Below, piece by piece: positions 1 to 8,314 of a DNA stretch of 64,000 nt. Both the position numbers and the translations under genes were made by a program. Origin of the DNA: Frigoribacterium sp. SL97 (lineage in GTDB: Bacteria > Actinomycetota > Actinomycetes > Actinomycetales > Microbacteriaceae); the NCBI RefSeq assembly GCF_026625765.1, contig NZ_CP113062.1, positions 3,410,001-3,474,000 on the forward strand, in the 5' to 3' direction. How positions within the stretch are numbered: position 1 is the first letter of the stretch; each line of letters begins with the position of its first letter. Under the pieces are notes generated by a model. It worked only from the letters and a program-made list of their open reading frames with translations, ran no database searches and was not told the origin of the DNA.

Positions 1-38
1 CCGCGCTCGACGCCGCCGCCCGCGAATCCGCGTCCTGA
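1..38 (+). CDS. C-terminal end of an upstream gene (partial)
   Basis: Reading from base 3, an open frame encodes ALDAAARESAS and stops at TGA 36-38. The Ala-rich composition and GC-rich third positions fit the tail of a coding gene entering from the left edge. Nothing can be said of its function. The call rests on only eleven codons, so it is tentative. Confidence 0.35.
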   Translation, partial: ALDAAARESAS

Positions 39-100
39 CCCGGGCCGGCCGGTGCCGGACTCGTGCGCCCGGTCGCACCGCGCCCCTCGCCCGCTCTCGC

Positions 101-179
101 CGCGCCTCCTCGCCCGCCGCGCCGCGCCTCCTCGCCCGGGTTGCACCGCGCCTCCTCGCCCGCTCTCGCCGCGCCTCCT
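101..179. repeat. Cluster of four CGCGCCTCCT copies
   Basis: CGCGCCTCCT (reverse complement AGGAGGCGCG) occurs at 101, 123, 147 and 170, separated by CGCCCG/CGCTCTCGC-type spacers. The surrounding stretch 39-435 has no convincing gene; the open frame across it is compositional. The same 10-mer recurs across the window (see findings). Confidence 0.7.
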
Positions 180-292
180 CACCCGTGTCGCACCGCGAAC
201 TGAGCGTCGCACCGCCGATTTGCGCGGTGCGACGTCCAGTCGGCGGTGCCGCACCGCCCCTGTCGATGCGACGCCCCGCCATCGAGGTCGAG

Positions 293-358
293 GTCGCACC
301 ACCGTCGCGTCGTCGCACCACCGTGTTGCGTGGTGCGACGACTCGACGGTGGTGCGAC
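293..358. repeat. Long inverted repeat, family 1 copy A
   Basis: Two 29-bp arms (293-321 and 330-358) are complementary except at one position and are separated by an 8-nt loop. The arms start GTCGCACCACCGTCG. A diverged copy with the same arm start and loop length is at 1679-1744. It lies upstream of the methyltransferase gene, so it is either a terminator for the gene entering from the left or a REP-like element. Confidence 0.75.
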
Positions 359-435
359 TCCGACTCCGACTCCGACGCCGACTTCGACTCCGGCCCCGGC
401 CCCGGCCCCGAGCCACGACTCGTAGGCTGCGGGGC

Positions 436-1074
436 ATGACATCCGACGTCGGGGAGCGCTACGCCGCGCGCGCCCGCGAGTACGTCGACCACCTCGGCTC
501 GATGTCGGCGGTGCACCCCGCCGACGAACACCTGGTGACGTCCTGGGCGACGACGGTAGAGGGCCCCGTGCTCGACGCGGGCTGCGGGCCGGGCCACTGG
601 TCGGGGCACCTCGCCGCGCGGGGCGTCCACGTGCGTGGTCTCGACCGGGTCCCGGCCTTCGTCGAGCACGCGCGCCACACCCACCCGGACGTCTCGTTCG
701 ACCTCGGCAGCATCGATGCCCTGCCCTCCGACGCCGACGAGTTCGCCGGAGTCCTCGCCTGGTACTCGCTGATCCACCACGACCCGGGCAGCATCCGGCG
801 CCCCCTCCGCGAGTTCGCCCGCGTGCTCCGGCCGGGCGGCGGGCTGCTCGTCGGGTTCTTCACCGGGTCGACCGGGTCGACCGTCGAACCGTTCGACCAC
901 GCGATCACGACCGCGTGGCGCTGGGCACCCGACCTCCTCGCGGACGAACTGCGCGCCACCGGGTTCGACGTGCTCGAGACCCACACCCGCACGGGACCGC
1001 CGTCCGGGCCGAGGCCCCACGGTGCGATCATCGCCCGACTCGCTCAGGGTGAGACCGTCAGCCCAGCCCCTTGA
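436..1074 (+). CDS. Class I SAM-dependent methyltransferase
   Basis: This 212-residue protein is a small class I methyltransferase that should transfer the methyl group of S-adenosylmethionine to an unidentified substrate in the cytosol. The SAM-binding motif I reads VLDAGCGPG at residues 45-53. The acidic end of strand 2 is GLDRV near 68-72, and the post-motif LRPGG is at 131-135. Its length matches stand-alone UbiE-like enzymes. The ATG at 436 is chosen because the longer open frame upstream runs through repeats and low-complexity Arg/Pro codons. The 3' end overlaps the convergent hydrolase gene by 17 nt. The substrate cannot be told from sequence. Confidence 0.85.
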   Translation: MTSDVGERYAARAREYVDHLGSMSAVHPADEHLVTSWATTVEGPVLDAGCGPGHWSGHLAARGVHVRGLDRVPAFVEHARHTHPDVSFDLGSIDALPSDADEFAGVLAWYSLIHHDPGSIRRPLREFARVLRPGGGLLVGFFTGSTGSTVEPFDHAITTAWRWAPDLLADELRATGFDVLETHTRTGPPSGPRPHGAIIARLAQGETVSPAP

Positions 1075-1621
1075 TGTGGGTCTCGATCGCCATGAGGACG
1101 GCGCGGTGCGAGTCGAACGAAGTCGCCCAATCGTCGACGAGCAGGCCGTGGTCGGCGCCGTCGACCGTGACGAGGCCCGCACGGGTCTCGAGCCCCCGCG
1201 CCGGCTGCCACATCGAGTCGGCCCCTCCGCCCACGGCGAGGTGTGACGAGGAGGCGCGGGTCAACGCATCGAGGACCACGGGCTCGGTGAGCACCGGCGT
1301 CAACCACACCCCTGCGACACCGTGTCCGACGGCCCACGGCAACGCGAGGGTGCCGAACGACTTCGCGAGGACGAGGTCGACGCGACCGCCGACGGCCTCC
1401 GCGGCATCCTGCAGCCGCTCCTCGACGACGGGCCGCGAGTCGTCGGCCGTCAGATCTCGGGCATCCCACTCGACGGTTTCGACTCGCCAACCGAGCTGCC
1501 GCAGCATCAACGCAGGCCAATAGAGCAGCGGCGCCTTGACCCCGTACCCGGTACCCGGGAGGAGCACCGCGACGGGACACGACGTTCCTGTCGACGGCCC
1601 GGACGAGGTGGGTGAGCTCAT
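1058..1621 (-). CDS. Alpha/beta hydrolase-like protein
   Basis: The 187-residue product has the plan of a small alpha/beta hydrolase. A strand leads into LLPGTGYG (residues 20-27). A nucleophile elbow AKSFG has Ser88, a candidate acid Asp135 lies in GGGADSMW, and a candidate His158 lies in GADHG. It lacks a signal peptide and is probably cytosolic. The elbow departs from the strict GxSxG, as in some dienelactone-hydrolase-like proteins. The gene converges on and overlaps the methyltransferase gene by 17 nt. The start ATG at 1621 directly follows a repeat-rich region. The substrate is unknown. Confidence 0.75.
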   Translation of the reverse strand: MSSPTSSGPSTGTSCPVAVLLPGTGYGVKAPLLYWPALMLRQLGWRVETVEWDARDLTADDSRPVVEERLQDAAEAVGGRVDLVLAKSFGTLALPWAVGHGVAGVWLTPVLTEPVVLDALTRASSSHLAVGGGADSMWQPARGLETRAGLVTVDGADHGLLVDDWATSFDSHRAVLMAIETHIKGLG

Positions 1622-1678
1622 GGGCCGAGGCTAAGGCAGACGACCGATCGTGGTGATGCCAGCGTGTCCCGCGTCGGG

Positions 1679-1744
1679 GTCGCACCACCGTCGGGTCGTC
1701 GAACCACGGGACACGGTGGTTCGACGACGCGTCGGCGGTGCGAC
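1679..1744. repeat. Long inverted repeat, family 1 copy B
   Basis: Arms 1679-1707 and 1716-1744 match at 26 of 29 positions around an 8-nt loop. The left arm begins GTCGCACCACCGTCG exactly like the element at 293-358. It sits between the divergent hydrolase (1621, minus) and Nei (1787, plus) genes, so it is not at a gene end and is unlikely to be a simple terminator here. Confidence 0.7.
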
Positions 1745-1786
1745 TCCCGCGTGACCGGCGCGGGGCACGCCGAGTAGCATCGCGGC

Positions 1787-2587
1787 ATGCCGGAGGGTGA
1801 CAGCGTCCACCTGCTGGCCGCGCGCCTCCGTCCCTCGCTCGTCGGGCGGGTCGTCGTCGACGGCGAGCTGCGGTCGGGCGGCCGGGCGGGCGAGTCGCTC
1901 GCCGGTCGGCGCGTCGTCGAGGTCGACACCCACGGCAAGCACCTCCTGACCCGCTTCGACGACGCCACCACCCTGCACACGCACCTGCGCATGCAGGGGT
2001 CGTGGACGCTCACGCGCCCCGGCCGCGTCCTGCCGTCCCGGCTGCAGCGGCAGGTGCGGGTGCGTGCCCGGCTCGACGACGGCCACACCCTCTGGGGCGT
2101 CGACCTGCCGGTCGTCGACCTGGTGCCGACCCGGGACGAGCACACGCTGGTCGGCCACCTGGGCCCCGACCCGCTGCGCCCCGACTGGGACCCCGAGGAG
2201 GCGCGACGTCGCCTGGCCGCTCTCCCCGACGTCACGGTCCGTGCCGCGCTGCTCGACCAACGTCCGATGGCCGGCCTCGGCAACCTCTGGGTCAACGAGG
2301 TGGGGTACCTGCGTGGCGTGCACCCGGCCTCCCCGATCGCCGAGGTCGACCTGGTGAAGCTCGTCGACGTGGCCGCCCGCGCCCTGCGCTTCTCGGTCTC
2401 GACGCCCGGCGCCTACCAGGTCACGACGGGCCGGACGCGCCGGGGCGAGACGCACTGGGTCGTCGGCCGGGCCGGACGCCCGTGCCTGCGCTGCGGCACC
2501 CGCGTCGAGGCGCGCGACGACCCTCCCACGCCGGACGGCCGCACGCGGCGGGCCTGGTGGTGCCCGCGGTGCCAGCCCGCGGCGTGA
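1787..2587 (+). CDS. nei2: Fpg/Nei-family DNA glycosylase-AP lyase (endonuclease VIII-like)
   Basis: The 266-residue protein is a base-excision-repair glycosylase that removes oxidised bases and nicks the abasic site by beta/delta-elimination. Pro2 (Schiff-base nucleophile) and Glu3 follow the removed initiator Met in MPEGDSVH, which is the Nei rather than the MutM start. The conserved Lys51 is in HGKHLL, the helix-two-turn-helix is around MAGLGNLWVNE (161-171), and a C-terminal zinc finger has Cys233, Cys236, Cys259 and Cys262. All catalytic elements are intact and the length is normal. Actinobacteria often carry two Nei paralogues; assignment to Nei2 rather than Nei1 is likely but not certain. 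It is monocistronic and ends 48 bp from the convergent PHP gene. Confidence 0.9.
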   Translation: MPEGDSVHLLAARLRPSLVGRVVVDGELRSGGRAGESLAGRRVVEVDTHGKHLLTRFDDATTLHTHLRMQGSWTLTRPGRVLPSRLQRQVRVRARLDDGHTLWGVDLPVVDLVPTRDEHTLVGHLGPDPLRPDWDPEEARRRLAALPDVTVRAALLDQRPMAGLGNLWVNEVGYLRGVHPASPIAEVDLVKLVDVAARALRFSVSTPGAYQVTTGRTRRGETHWVVGRAGRPCLRCGTRVEARDDPPTPDGRTRRAWWCPRCQPAA

Positions 2588-2635
2588 CGCGGGACGGTCG
2601 CGACGACGTTCCCCCAGGAGTGGGCCGCGGCCGGC

Positions 2636-4330
2636 TCAGCGCACGCTGACGAAGATCGGGTTCGCGTACAGCCAGGTGTCGGCCCACGGGTCGGCCGGGC
2701 TCATCGGGAACGGCTGGGGTGCCCGCGGGTCGACGTCGGCTCCGAGCGGGCCGACGCCGTGCACCCGGCCGTCGCTGCCGCGCAGGCGCACGTAGCCGTC
2801 CTCGGTGGCGGGCTCGAGCGGCACGACGACGCGGAACGGAGCGGCGGACCGGTCGGCGACGTCGAGCAGCTCGACGACCCGGGTGGCGGGCGCGCGCTGC
2901 TCGTCGCGGTCGGCCGCGGGTCCGGTGACGCGGCCACGGATCACGTCCAGGTGGGCGAGCCGCGGGATCGTGCCCCGTGAGGTGGGCGTCGTCGTGGGCA
3001 CGACGTCGACCACGAGCTCGAGGGCGGTGCCGCGCGGGACGGTGAGGGTCCCGCCCAGGGTGGCCTGCGCCTCCTGCCCGCCGGTGGCCCGGAGCACGAC
3101 GGACAGCCCGGCGACCAGGTGCCCGTGGTCGACCCAGAGCCGACCGGCGCGGATAGCGTCGAGCAGCGCGGCGGACGACCGGTCGACGGCGCCGACGTGG
3201 TTCCGGCTGAACTCGCCCGGCCAGAAGTCGGCGCCGTTCTGGGGCGTGGCCGTCGCGACCGGGTCGGGGCGGCGGCCGGCACGGTCGAAGTTGCCGAGCG
3301 TCGCGCCGGACTCCCAGCCGGGCCCGGTCGGGAAGTCGCCGACGCGCGTGGCGTCGGACTCCTTGAGGTGGAGGTCGCTGTTCGAGGTGATCCACCAGCG
3401 CCGGCCCTCGCTGAGCAGCGAGTCCCACACGCCGCCGACGACGGCCGTCGTCCAGTCGAAGCCGCCGTGGGTCAGGTAGGCCTCGGCGGGGTAGCCGGCG
3501 AACGAGAACTCGCTGGGGGCGTTCTCGTACTCGCCCCGCCGCGAGCGCGCCGACGCGTTCGCGGCGACGGCACCCGCCTGGGCACCGGGGGCGCCCTCCA
3601 TGCCGACGAACACCTCGGGGTCGGCGTCCTGCCAGGCCCGCAGCTCGCCGGGCGAGTCGATGCCGAGGCGGCTCGGGTGGTTCGCCAGGACGATCACGTC
3701 GTCGACGACGCCAGCGCTCTTCTGGGCGCCGAGCCAGGCGATCGCGTCGGTGGCGTGCACGAGCCACTCGGCGGCGTCGTCGGTGCCGGGGCGCGGCTTC
3801 TCCCAGCCGTTCAGCTTGCCGTCGTGGTCGAGCTCGAAGCGGCGCAGCACACGGGTCGTGGCGGGACCGGGTGCGACGAGCACGGTGGCGTGCTCGGCGC
3901 CGGGGATGTACCACTCGAGCCCCTGCAGCACGAGCAGGTCGGGCCGGGCAGCCCGCGCGGTCTCGATCTCGCGGGCGGCGTTGAACACCCCGCCGACGTT
4001 GGCGTGGCCCTTGTTGCTGTGCTCGGTGAAGGCGATGGCGTCGACCCCGAACCTCTGCGCCTGGTCGAGGATCGTCGTCATGGGGTACTTCGCGTCGTGC
4101 GAGTAGACCGAGTGCACGTGGTGGTCGAAGACCAGCCACGAGAGGGCGACCGGATCGACGACGGCGGGCGCCGACGGCAGCGGCGCCGCCTGCGCGGGGT
4201 CCGCTCCCCGCAGCCCCTGGGCCGTCGTCCCCACGGCGACCGTCGCGGCGACGGAGGCCCCGAGGAAGGTCCGGCGCGAGAGGCCCGATCCGGTCGGCGC
4301 GGACTGCTCGGGGCGGGGGTCGAGGGACAT
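2636..4330 (-). CDS. Tat-exported PHP-domain metal-dependent phosphoesterase
   Basis: The 564-residue protein begins with a twin-arginine signal (SRRTFLG at 18-24, then a hydrophobic stretch and AQA near 46-48), so it should be exported folded. The mature part opens with PHP metal-ligand motifs: HHVH (70-73), SHD (77-79) and EHSN (103-106). A further ligand-like motif, SNSDLH, lies in the middle. PHP enzymes hydrolyse phosphoesters using two or three metal ions. The C-terminal part looks like a beta-rich accessory domain with no clear family. A secreted phosphodiesterase role in phosphate scavenging is inference. The start ATG at 4330 has the whole Tat n-region behind it. Confidence 0.85.
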   Translation of the reverse strand: MSLDPRPEQSAPTGSGLSRRTFLGASVAATVAVGTTAQGLRGADPAQAAPLPSAPAVVDPVALSWLVFDHHVHSVYSHDAKYPMTTILDQAQRFGVDAIAFTEHSNKGHANVGGVFNAAREIETARAARPDLLVLQGLEWYIPGAEHATVLVAPGPATTRVLRRFELDHDGKLNGWEKPRPGTDDAAEWLVHATDAIAWLGAQKSAGVVDDVIVLANHPSRLGIDSPGELRAWQDADPEVFVGMEGAPGAQAGAVAANASARSRRGEYENAPSEFSFAGYPAEAYLTHGGFDWTTAVVGGVWDSLLSEGRRWWITSNSDLHLKESDATRVGDFPTGPGWESGATLGNFDRAGRRPDPVATATPQNGADFWPGEFSRNHVGAVDRSSAALLDAIRAGRLWVDHGHLVAGLSVVLRATGGQEAQATLGGTLTVPRGTALELVVDVVPTTTPTSRGTIPRLAHLDVIRGRVTGPAADRDEQRAPATRVVELLDVADRSAAPFRVVVPLEPATEDGYVRLRGSDGRVHGVGPLGADVDPRAPQPFPMSPADPWADTWLYANPIFVSVR

Positions 4331-4507
4331 GGCTTCACTTTCGTCGGGCGGGCGTCCCGACCGTAGGCAGCGGGCCTGAACCGCAGGCCAACGGTCGGGG
4401 ACGCGGACGACACCGGGCGTTCACGAACCGTTCCCCCGGGTGCGCGACAGTCCTGGCGTCGCCGCGCGCTCCCCGCCGCGCAGTCCACGCACCCACCGAA
4501 GGTCCCG

Positions 4508-5311
4508 ATGCTCCCCTCCGCCCCCGCCGTCCGTCGTCTCCCCTCGCGCGCCTCCGGACGGGGCCTGCTCGTCACGGCGGCCCTCGCCGCCGGCGCGGTC
4601 GCCAGCCTGGCCGGCCCCGGTGTCGCCGTCGCCGCCCCGGCGCCCGCACCCGCCGACCCCGCGCCGCTCGTGCTGCGCGACGCCGCGGGGACCGCGATCG
4701 TGTCGGGCGACGCACGCGCCGATCCCTCGTTCGCCTCGGCGCTGCTCGCCGCGGGCTGCCCGGCCGACGCGGACGACGCCGCCCGGCTCTCGGTGACGTC
4801 GGGAGGCGCGACCGTCGTCACGTCCCCGAGCGTCGCGGTGACCGCGGGGCAGCCGGTCGAGGTGCCGATGGCCATCTCGTTCGAGGAGGTGGTCGCCGCC
4901 GGCGTCGAGGAGGGCGGAGCCACGCTCTCGCTGGAGTGCCTCGTCGTCGAGTCCGGCATCCCGTCGACGGTCGTCGTCGCGGCGACGCTGCCCGTGACCT
5001 TCGCCGCGGGGACCTGGTCGGTGCCCGGCGCCGAGGTCGACCCGGCTCCGCCGACGGACGACCCGACCGCGCTGCCGACCGACCCCGGCACGGCACCCTC
5101 CCCCGCACCCACGGACGGGGCCGGGGCCGGGACGGGCTCGACGCCGCGCCCCTCGGCCACGGCCCGGCCCTCCGCCGACGGAGCCCTCGCCTTCACGGGC
5201 GGTCAGGTCGCCGGGGTCGGCGCGCTCGCCGCCGGGCTGCTCGCGGCGGGCACCGCCCTCGTGCTGCGGCGACGCCGGACCACGCCCGTCGACGGGCCGC
5301 CCGCGGAATAG
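4508..5311 (+). CDS. Secreted protein with LAFTGG C-terminal sorting signal
   Basis: The 267-residue product has an N-terminal signal peptide (hydrophobic 19-42), a roughly 130-residue beta-rich Val/Ser/Thr domain, a Pro/Thr/Ala-rich linker and a C-terminal LAFTGG at about 227. A hydrophobic helix and an RRRR tail follow. This is the layout of sortase-anchored wall proteins using the LAxTG variant common in actinobacteria. The globular domain is not recognised. The gene ends only 2 bp from the stop of the convergent ABC exporter. A long open frame on the opposite strand is a GC-rich shadow. Confidence 0.75.
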   Translation: MLPSAPAVRRLPSRASGRGLLVTAALAAGAVASLAGPGVAVAAPAPAPADPAPLVLRDAAGTAIVSGDARADPSFASALLAAGCPADADDAARLSVTSGGATVVTSPSVAVTAGQPVEVPMAISFEEVVAAGVEEGGATLSLECLVVESGIPSTVVVAATLPVTFAAGTWSVPGAEVDPAPPTDDPTALPTDPGTAPSPAPTDGAGAGTGSTPRPSATARPSADGALAFTGGQVAGVGALAAGLLAAGTALVLRRRRTTPVDGPPAE

Positions 5312-5313
5312 GG

Positions 5314-7215
5314 CTACGGCGCGCTCGGCGCCTGCTCGTCCGCGGCGACGTCCTTCTGCACGGCGAACTGCGTGCGGTGCAGTTCTTCGTAGCGGCCGGC
5401 CGCGGCCAGCAACTCCTCGTGGGTGCCGCGCTCCACGATCGAGCCGTCCTCGACCACGAGGATCTGGTCCGCGCTGCGGATGGTGGACAGGCGGTGCGCG
5501 ATGACCAGCGCGGTCCGCCCCTCGAGCGCCTCGCTGAGGGCCGCCTGCACGGCGGCCTCGGACGTCGAGTCGAGAGCCGCGGTCGCCTCGTCGAGGATGA
5601 CGACGCGGGGCTGCGCCAGCAGGAGGCGCGCGATGGTCATGCGCTGACGCTCGCCTCCCGACAGCCGGTAGCCGCGCTCCCCCACCATCGTGTCGAGCTG
5701 GTCCGGCAGCGACCGGATGAGGGGCTCGAGCCGCGCGCGGCGGACGGCGTCCCACACCTCGTCGTCGGTCGCGTCCGGCCTCGCGAGGCGCAGGTTGCTG
5801 AGGATCGTCTCGTGGAACAGGTGGCCGTCCTGGGTCACCATGCCCAGCGTGTGGCGCATCGAGGCGAAGGTCACGTCGCGGACGTCCGTCCCCGCGAGGC
5901 GCACGGCGCCGCCGTCGACGTCGTACAGACGCGACATCAGCTGCGCGATCGTGGATTTCCCGGCACCCGACGTGCCCACGAGCGCGACGGTCTGGCCGGG
6001 CTCGATCCGGAAGGACACGCCGTGCAGCACCTCCTCGCCACCGCGGGTGTCGAGGGTGGAGACCTCCTCGAGGGAGGCGAGGGACACCTTGTCGGCGGAC
6101 GGGTACGCGAAGCGGACGTCGTCGAACTCCACGCTCACCGGGCCCTCGGGGACGGAGGCGGCGGTGGGCTTCTCCTGGATCAGCGGTTCGAGGTCCAGCA
6201 CCTCGAAGACGCGCTCGAAGCTCACCACCGCGCTCATGATCTCGACCCGCGCGTTCGCGAGGCCGGTCAGCGGCACGTACAGGCGCGTGAGGAGGAGGGC
6301 CAGGGTGACGACCTCGCCGGTGTCGAGCTGGCCGGCGAGCGCGAGGGCGCCGCCCAGTCCGTACACGAGCGCGAGGGCGAGGGCGGAGACGAGCGTCAGG
6401 GCGGTGACGAAGACGAACTGCAGCAGCGCGGTGCGGACCCCGATGTCGCGGACCCGGGCGGCACGGACGCGGAACTCCTCCGCCTCCTCGTCGGGACGGC
6501 CGAACAACTTGACGAGGGTGGCCCCGGGCGCGGAGAAGCGCTCGGTCATCTGCGTGCTCATCGCGGAGTTGTGGTCGGCGGCCTCGCGGCGCAGCGCGGC
6601 CAGGCGGCTGCCCATGCGCCGCGCGGGGACCAGGAAGATCGGCAGCATGACAACGGCGAGGACCGTCACGAGCCAGGACGTGCTGAGCATCACGATCAGC
6701 GTGAGGACCAGGGCCACGACGTTCGTGACGACGCCCGACAGGGTGCCGCTGAAGGCCTGTTGGGCGCCGATCACGTCGTTGTTGAGGCGGCTCACGAGGG
6801 CGCCCGTCCGGGTGCGGGTGAAGAACGCGATCGGCATCTTCTGCACGTGGTCGAAGACGGCGGTGCGGAGGTCGAGGATCACGCCCTCGCCGATCCGGGC
6901 CGAGAACCAGCGCGTCACGAGCGAGACGCCGGCGTCGGCCAGCGCCACGACGGCGATGAGGACGGCGAGCCGCACGATGGACGCGAGTTCGCCCCGCGCG
7001 ACGATGACGTCGACCACCCGGCCGGCCAGCACGGGCGTCGCGACCGCGAGCACGGCACCCACCACGGAGAGGGCGATGAAGACGACGAGCTTCGACCGGT
7101 AAGGCACCGCGAACGTCAGTATCCGCCGGACGGACGCGCGCGAGATGCCGTGCCCGCCGTCCCGTGCGGACGAGATCTTGTAGAGCGAGCTCCAGGCCGC
7201 GCCTTCCATGCTCAT
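5314..7215 (-). CDS. ABC exporter, fused membrane and ATPase domains
   Basis: The 633-residue half-transporter has a six-helix ABC exporter domain (about 37-330) followed by a nucleotide-binding domain. The Walker A is GTSGAGKST (414-422), the signature is LSGGERQRM near 521, the Walker B is VVILDEA and the H-loop is IAHRLST. It is expected to act as a dimer exporting a lipid, peptide or drug; the substrate is unknown. The open frame extends 78 codons further upstream. ATG 7215 is preferred because GGAAGGAA lies a few bases before it and the earlier codons are outside the family pattern. No partner half-transporter lies beside it, so a homodimer is likely. Confidence 0.9.
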   Translation of the reverse strand: MSMEGAAWSSLYKISSARDGGHGISRASVRRILTFAVPYRSKLVVFIALSVVGAVLAVATPVLAGRVVDVIVARGELASIVRLAVLIAVVALADAGVSLVTRWFSARIGEGVILDLRTAVFDHVQKMPIAFFTRTRTGALVSRLNNDVIGAQQAFSGTLSGVVTNVVALVLTLIVMLSTSWLVTVLAVVMLPIFLVPARRMGSRLAALRREAADHNSAMSTQMTERFSAPGATLVKLFGRPDEEAEEFRVRAARVRDIGVRTALLQFVFVTALTLVSALALALVYGLGGALALAGQLDTGEVVTLALLLTRLYVPLTGLANARVEIMSAVVSFERVFEVLDLEPLIQEKPTAASVPEGPVSVEFDDVRFAYPSADKVSLASLEEVSTLDTRGGEEVLHGVSFRIEPGQTVALVGTSGAGKSTIAQLMSRLYDVDGGAVRLAGTDVRDVTFASMRHTLGMVTQDGHLFHETILSNLRLARPDATDDEVWDAVRRARLEPLIRSLPDQLDTMVGERGYRLSGGERQRMTIARLLLAQPRVVILDEATAALDSTSEAAVQAALSEALEGRTALVIAHRLSTIRSADQILVVEDGSIVERGTHEELLAAAGRYEELHRTQFAVQKDVAADEQAPSAP

Positions 7216-7362
7216 GGTGGTTCCTTCCGTGGGGGCCTGGCCCAATGTAGACGGCGGATCGCCCCGAGCTCGCAGCAGCCGTGCCCGGGACGGTCCGACG
7301 TTGCCCGGGGACGGTCGGCAGGAATCCTCGCCGAGGCCGGGCGATGCACGAGGATCGACGCC

Positions 7363-7908
7363 ATGGACACGGACACCCTGGCGTCGACCCCCCGGCTGAC
7401 CCTCCGCCTGCATCGCGAGGACGATCTGGAGCGACTCCTCGCGATCCACTCACGACCGGACGTCTCGCGGTACCTCCTGGAGGAGCCCTGGACGATCGAG
7501 TCCGGACGGGCACAGCTCGATCGGCGCCTGGCTCGGACGGACCTCGCCGAGCCCGTCGGAGCACTCGCCCTCGTCGTCGAACGGGAGGGCCGGCTCATCG
7601 GCACGGTGGCGCTGTGGCGCACCGAGTCCGAACCCCGCACGCTCGAGGTCGGATGGACGCTCGATCCCGACCACGGAGGCCGGGGCTTCGCGGGCGAGGC
7701 GGTCGCGGCCGCGCTGCGGCTCGCGTTCGCCCGGGACGACGTCCATCGCGTGACCGCGCAGATGGACGGCCGCAACACGGCCTCCGCCCGACTCGCGGCC
7801 CGGGTCGGCATGCGGCAGGAGGCGCACCACCGGCAGGACTTCTGGAGCAAGGGCGAATGGACCGACACCCTCGTCTTCGCGATGCTCGCCGACGAGTTCC
7901 CCGGGTGA
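7363..7908 (+). CDS. GNAT-family N-acetyltransferase
   Basis: The 181-residue protein fits the RimJ/RimL-type GNAT fold. It has an N-terminal TPRLTLR strand, a central VGWTLDPDHGGRGFAGEA stretch giving the acetyl-CoA pyrophosphate loop (near residues 105-122), and the late NTASARLAARVGM motif typical of the family. It should acetylate a protein N terminus or a small molecule with acetyl-CoA. Start ATG 7363 has GAGGATCG upstream. It is divergent from the ABC exporter across a 147-bp gap. The substrate is unknown. Confidence 0.85.
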   Translation: MDTDTLASTPRLTLRLHREDDLERLLAIHSRPDVSRYLLEEPWTIESGRAQLDRRLARTDLAEPVGALALVVEREGRLIGTVALWRTESEPRTLEVGWTLDPDHGGRGFAGEAVAAALRLAFARDDVHRVTAQMDGRNTASARLAARVGMRQEAHHRQDFWSKGEWTDTLVFAMLADEFPG

Positions 7909-7981
7909 CACGTCGGCCCCGGGGGGACGTCGACGGGCAGACTCGTGCCGAGGAGTCCACCGCGACGGAACGGAGACGGGC

Positions 7982-8203
7982 ATGTTCATGAGGCGCGGCG
8001 GATCGACCGAAGGATGGGCGCTCATCGGGTTCGGAGTCGTCGCCTGCCTGTTCTCGGCGCTCGCCCTGTCCGGCGCGTTCGGTTCGGTGCCGGACGGCGG
8101 TCGCGCGGGGACGTTGGCCTACCTGGGCATCCCCGTGGGCATCGCGGCGATCGTCGTCGGCATCGTCGGCCTCCGTCGCGACGACCATCGCGCCGGGGAC
8201 TGA
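7982..8203 (+). CDS. Small two-helix membrane protein
   Basis: The 73-residue product has two hydrophobic segments (about 14-33 and 46-63) separated by a short Gly/Pro-rich loop and ends in basic and acidic residues. This is a hairpin integral membrane protein of unknown role. GGAACGGAGACGG precedes the ATG. It lies 73 bp after the acetyltransferase on the same strand. No family is recognised. Confidence 0.6.
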   Translation: MFMRRGGSTEGWALIGFGVVACLFSALALSGAFGSVPDGGRAGTLAYLGIPVGIAAIVVGIVGLRRDDHRAGD

Positions 8204-8314
8204 CCCCGCGCCTCCGTCGGCGGGCATTCCGGGACCGCCCGGGTTGCAGGTGCCGCAGCGTCATGTGGTCTGCTCGAAGCACGTCCCGTGTCGTCCCGCG
8301 TCGAAAGGCCCGTC

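Noticed and set aside
4936..7362. Long plus-strand open frame upstream of the acetyltransferase
   Set aside because: It is antisense to the ABC exporter; only the part from ATG 7363 has a GNAT domain and a ribosome site.
4421..7564. 1047-codon open frame on the minus strand
   Set aside because: It is an Arg/Gly/Pro-rich shadow spanning the wall protein and the ABC exporter genes, with no motif. Such frames are expected in GC-rich DNA.
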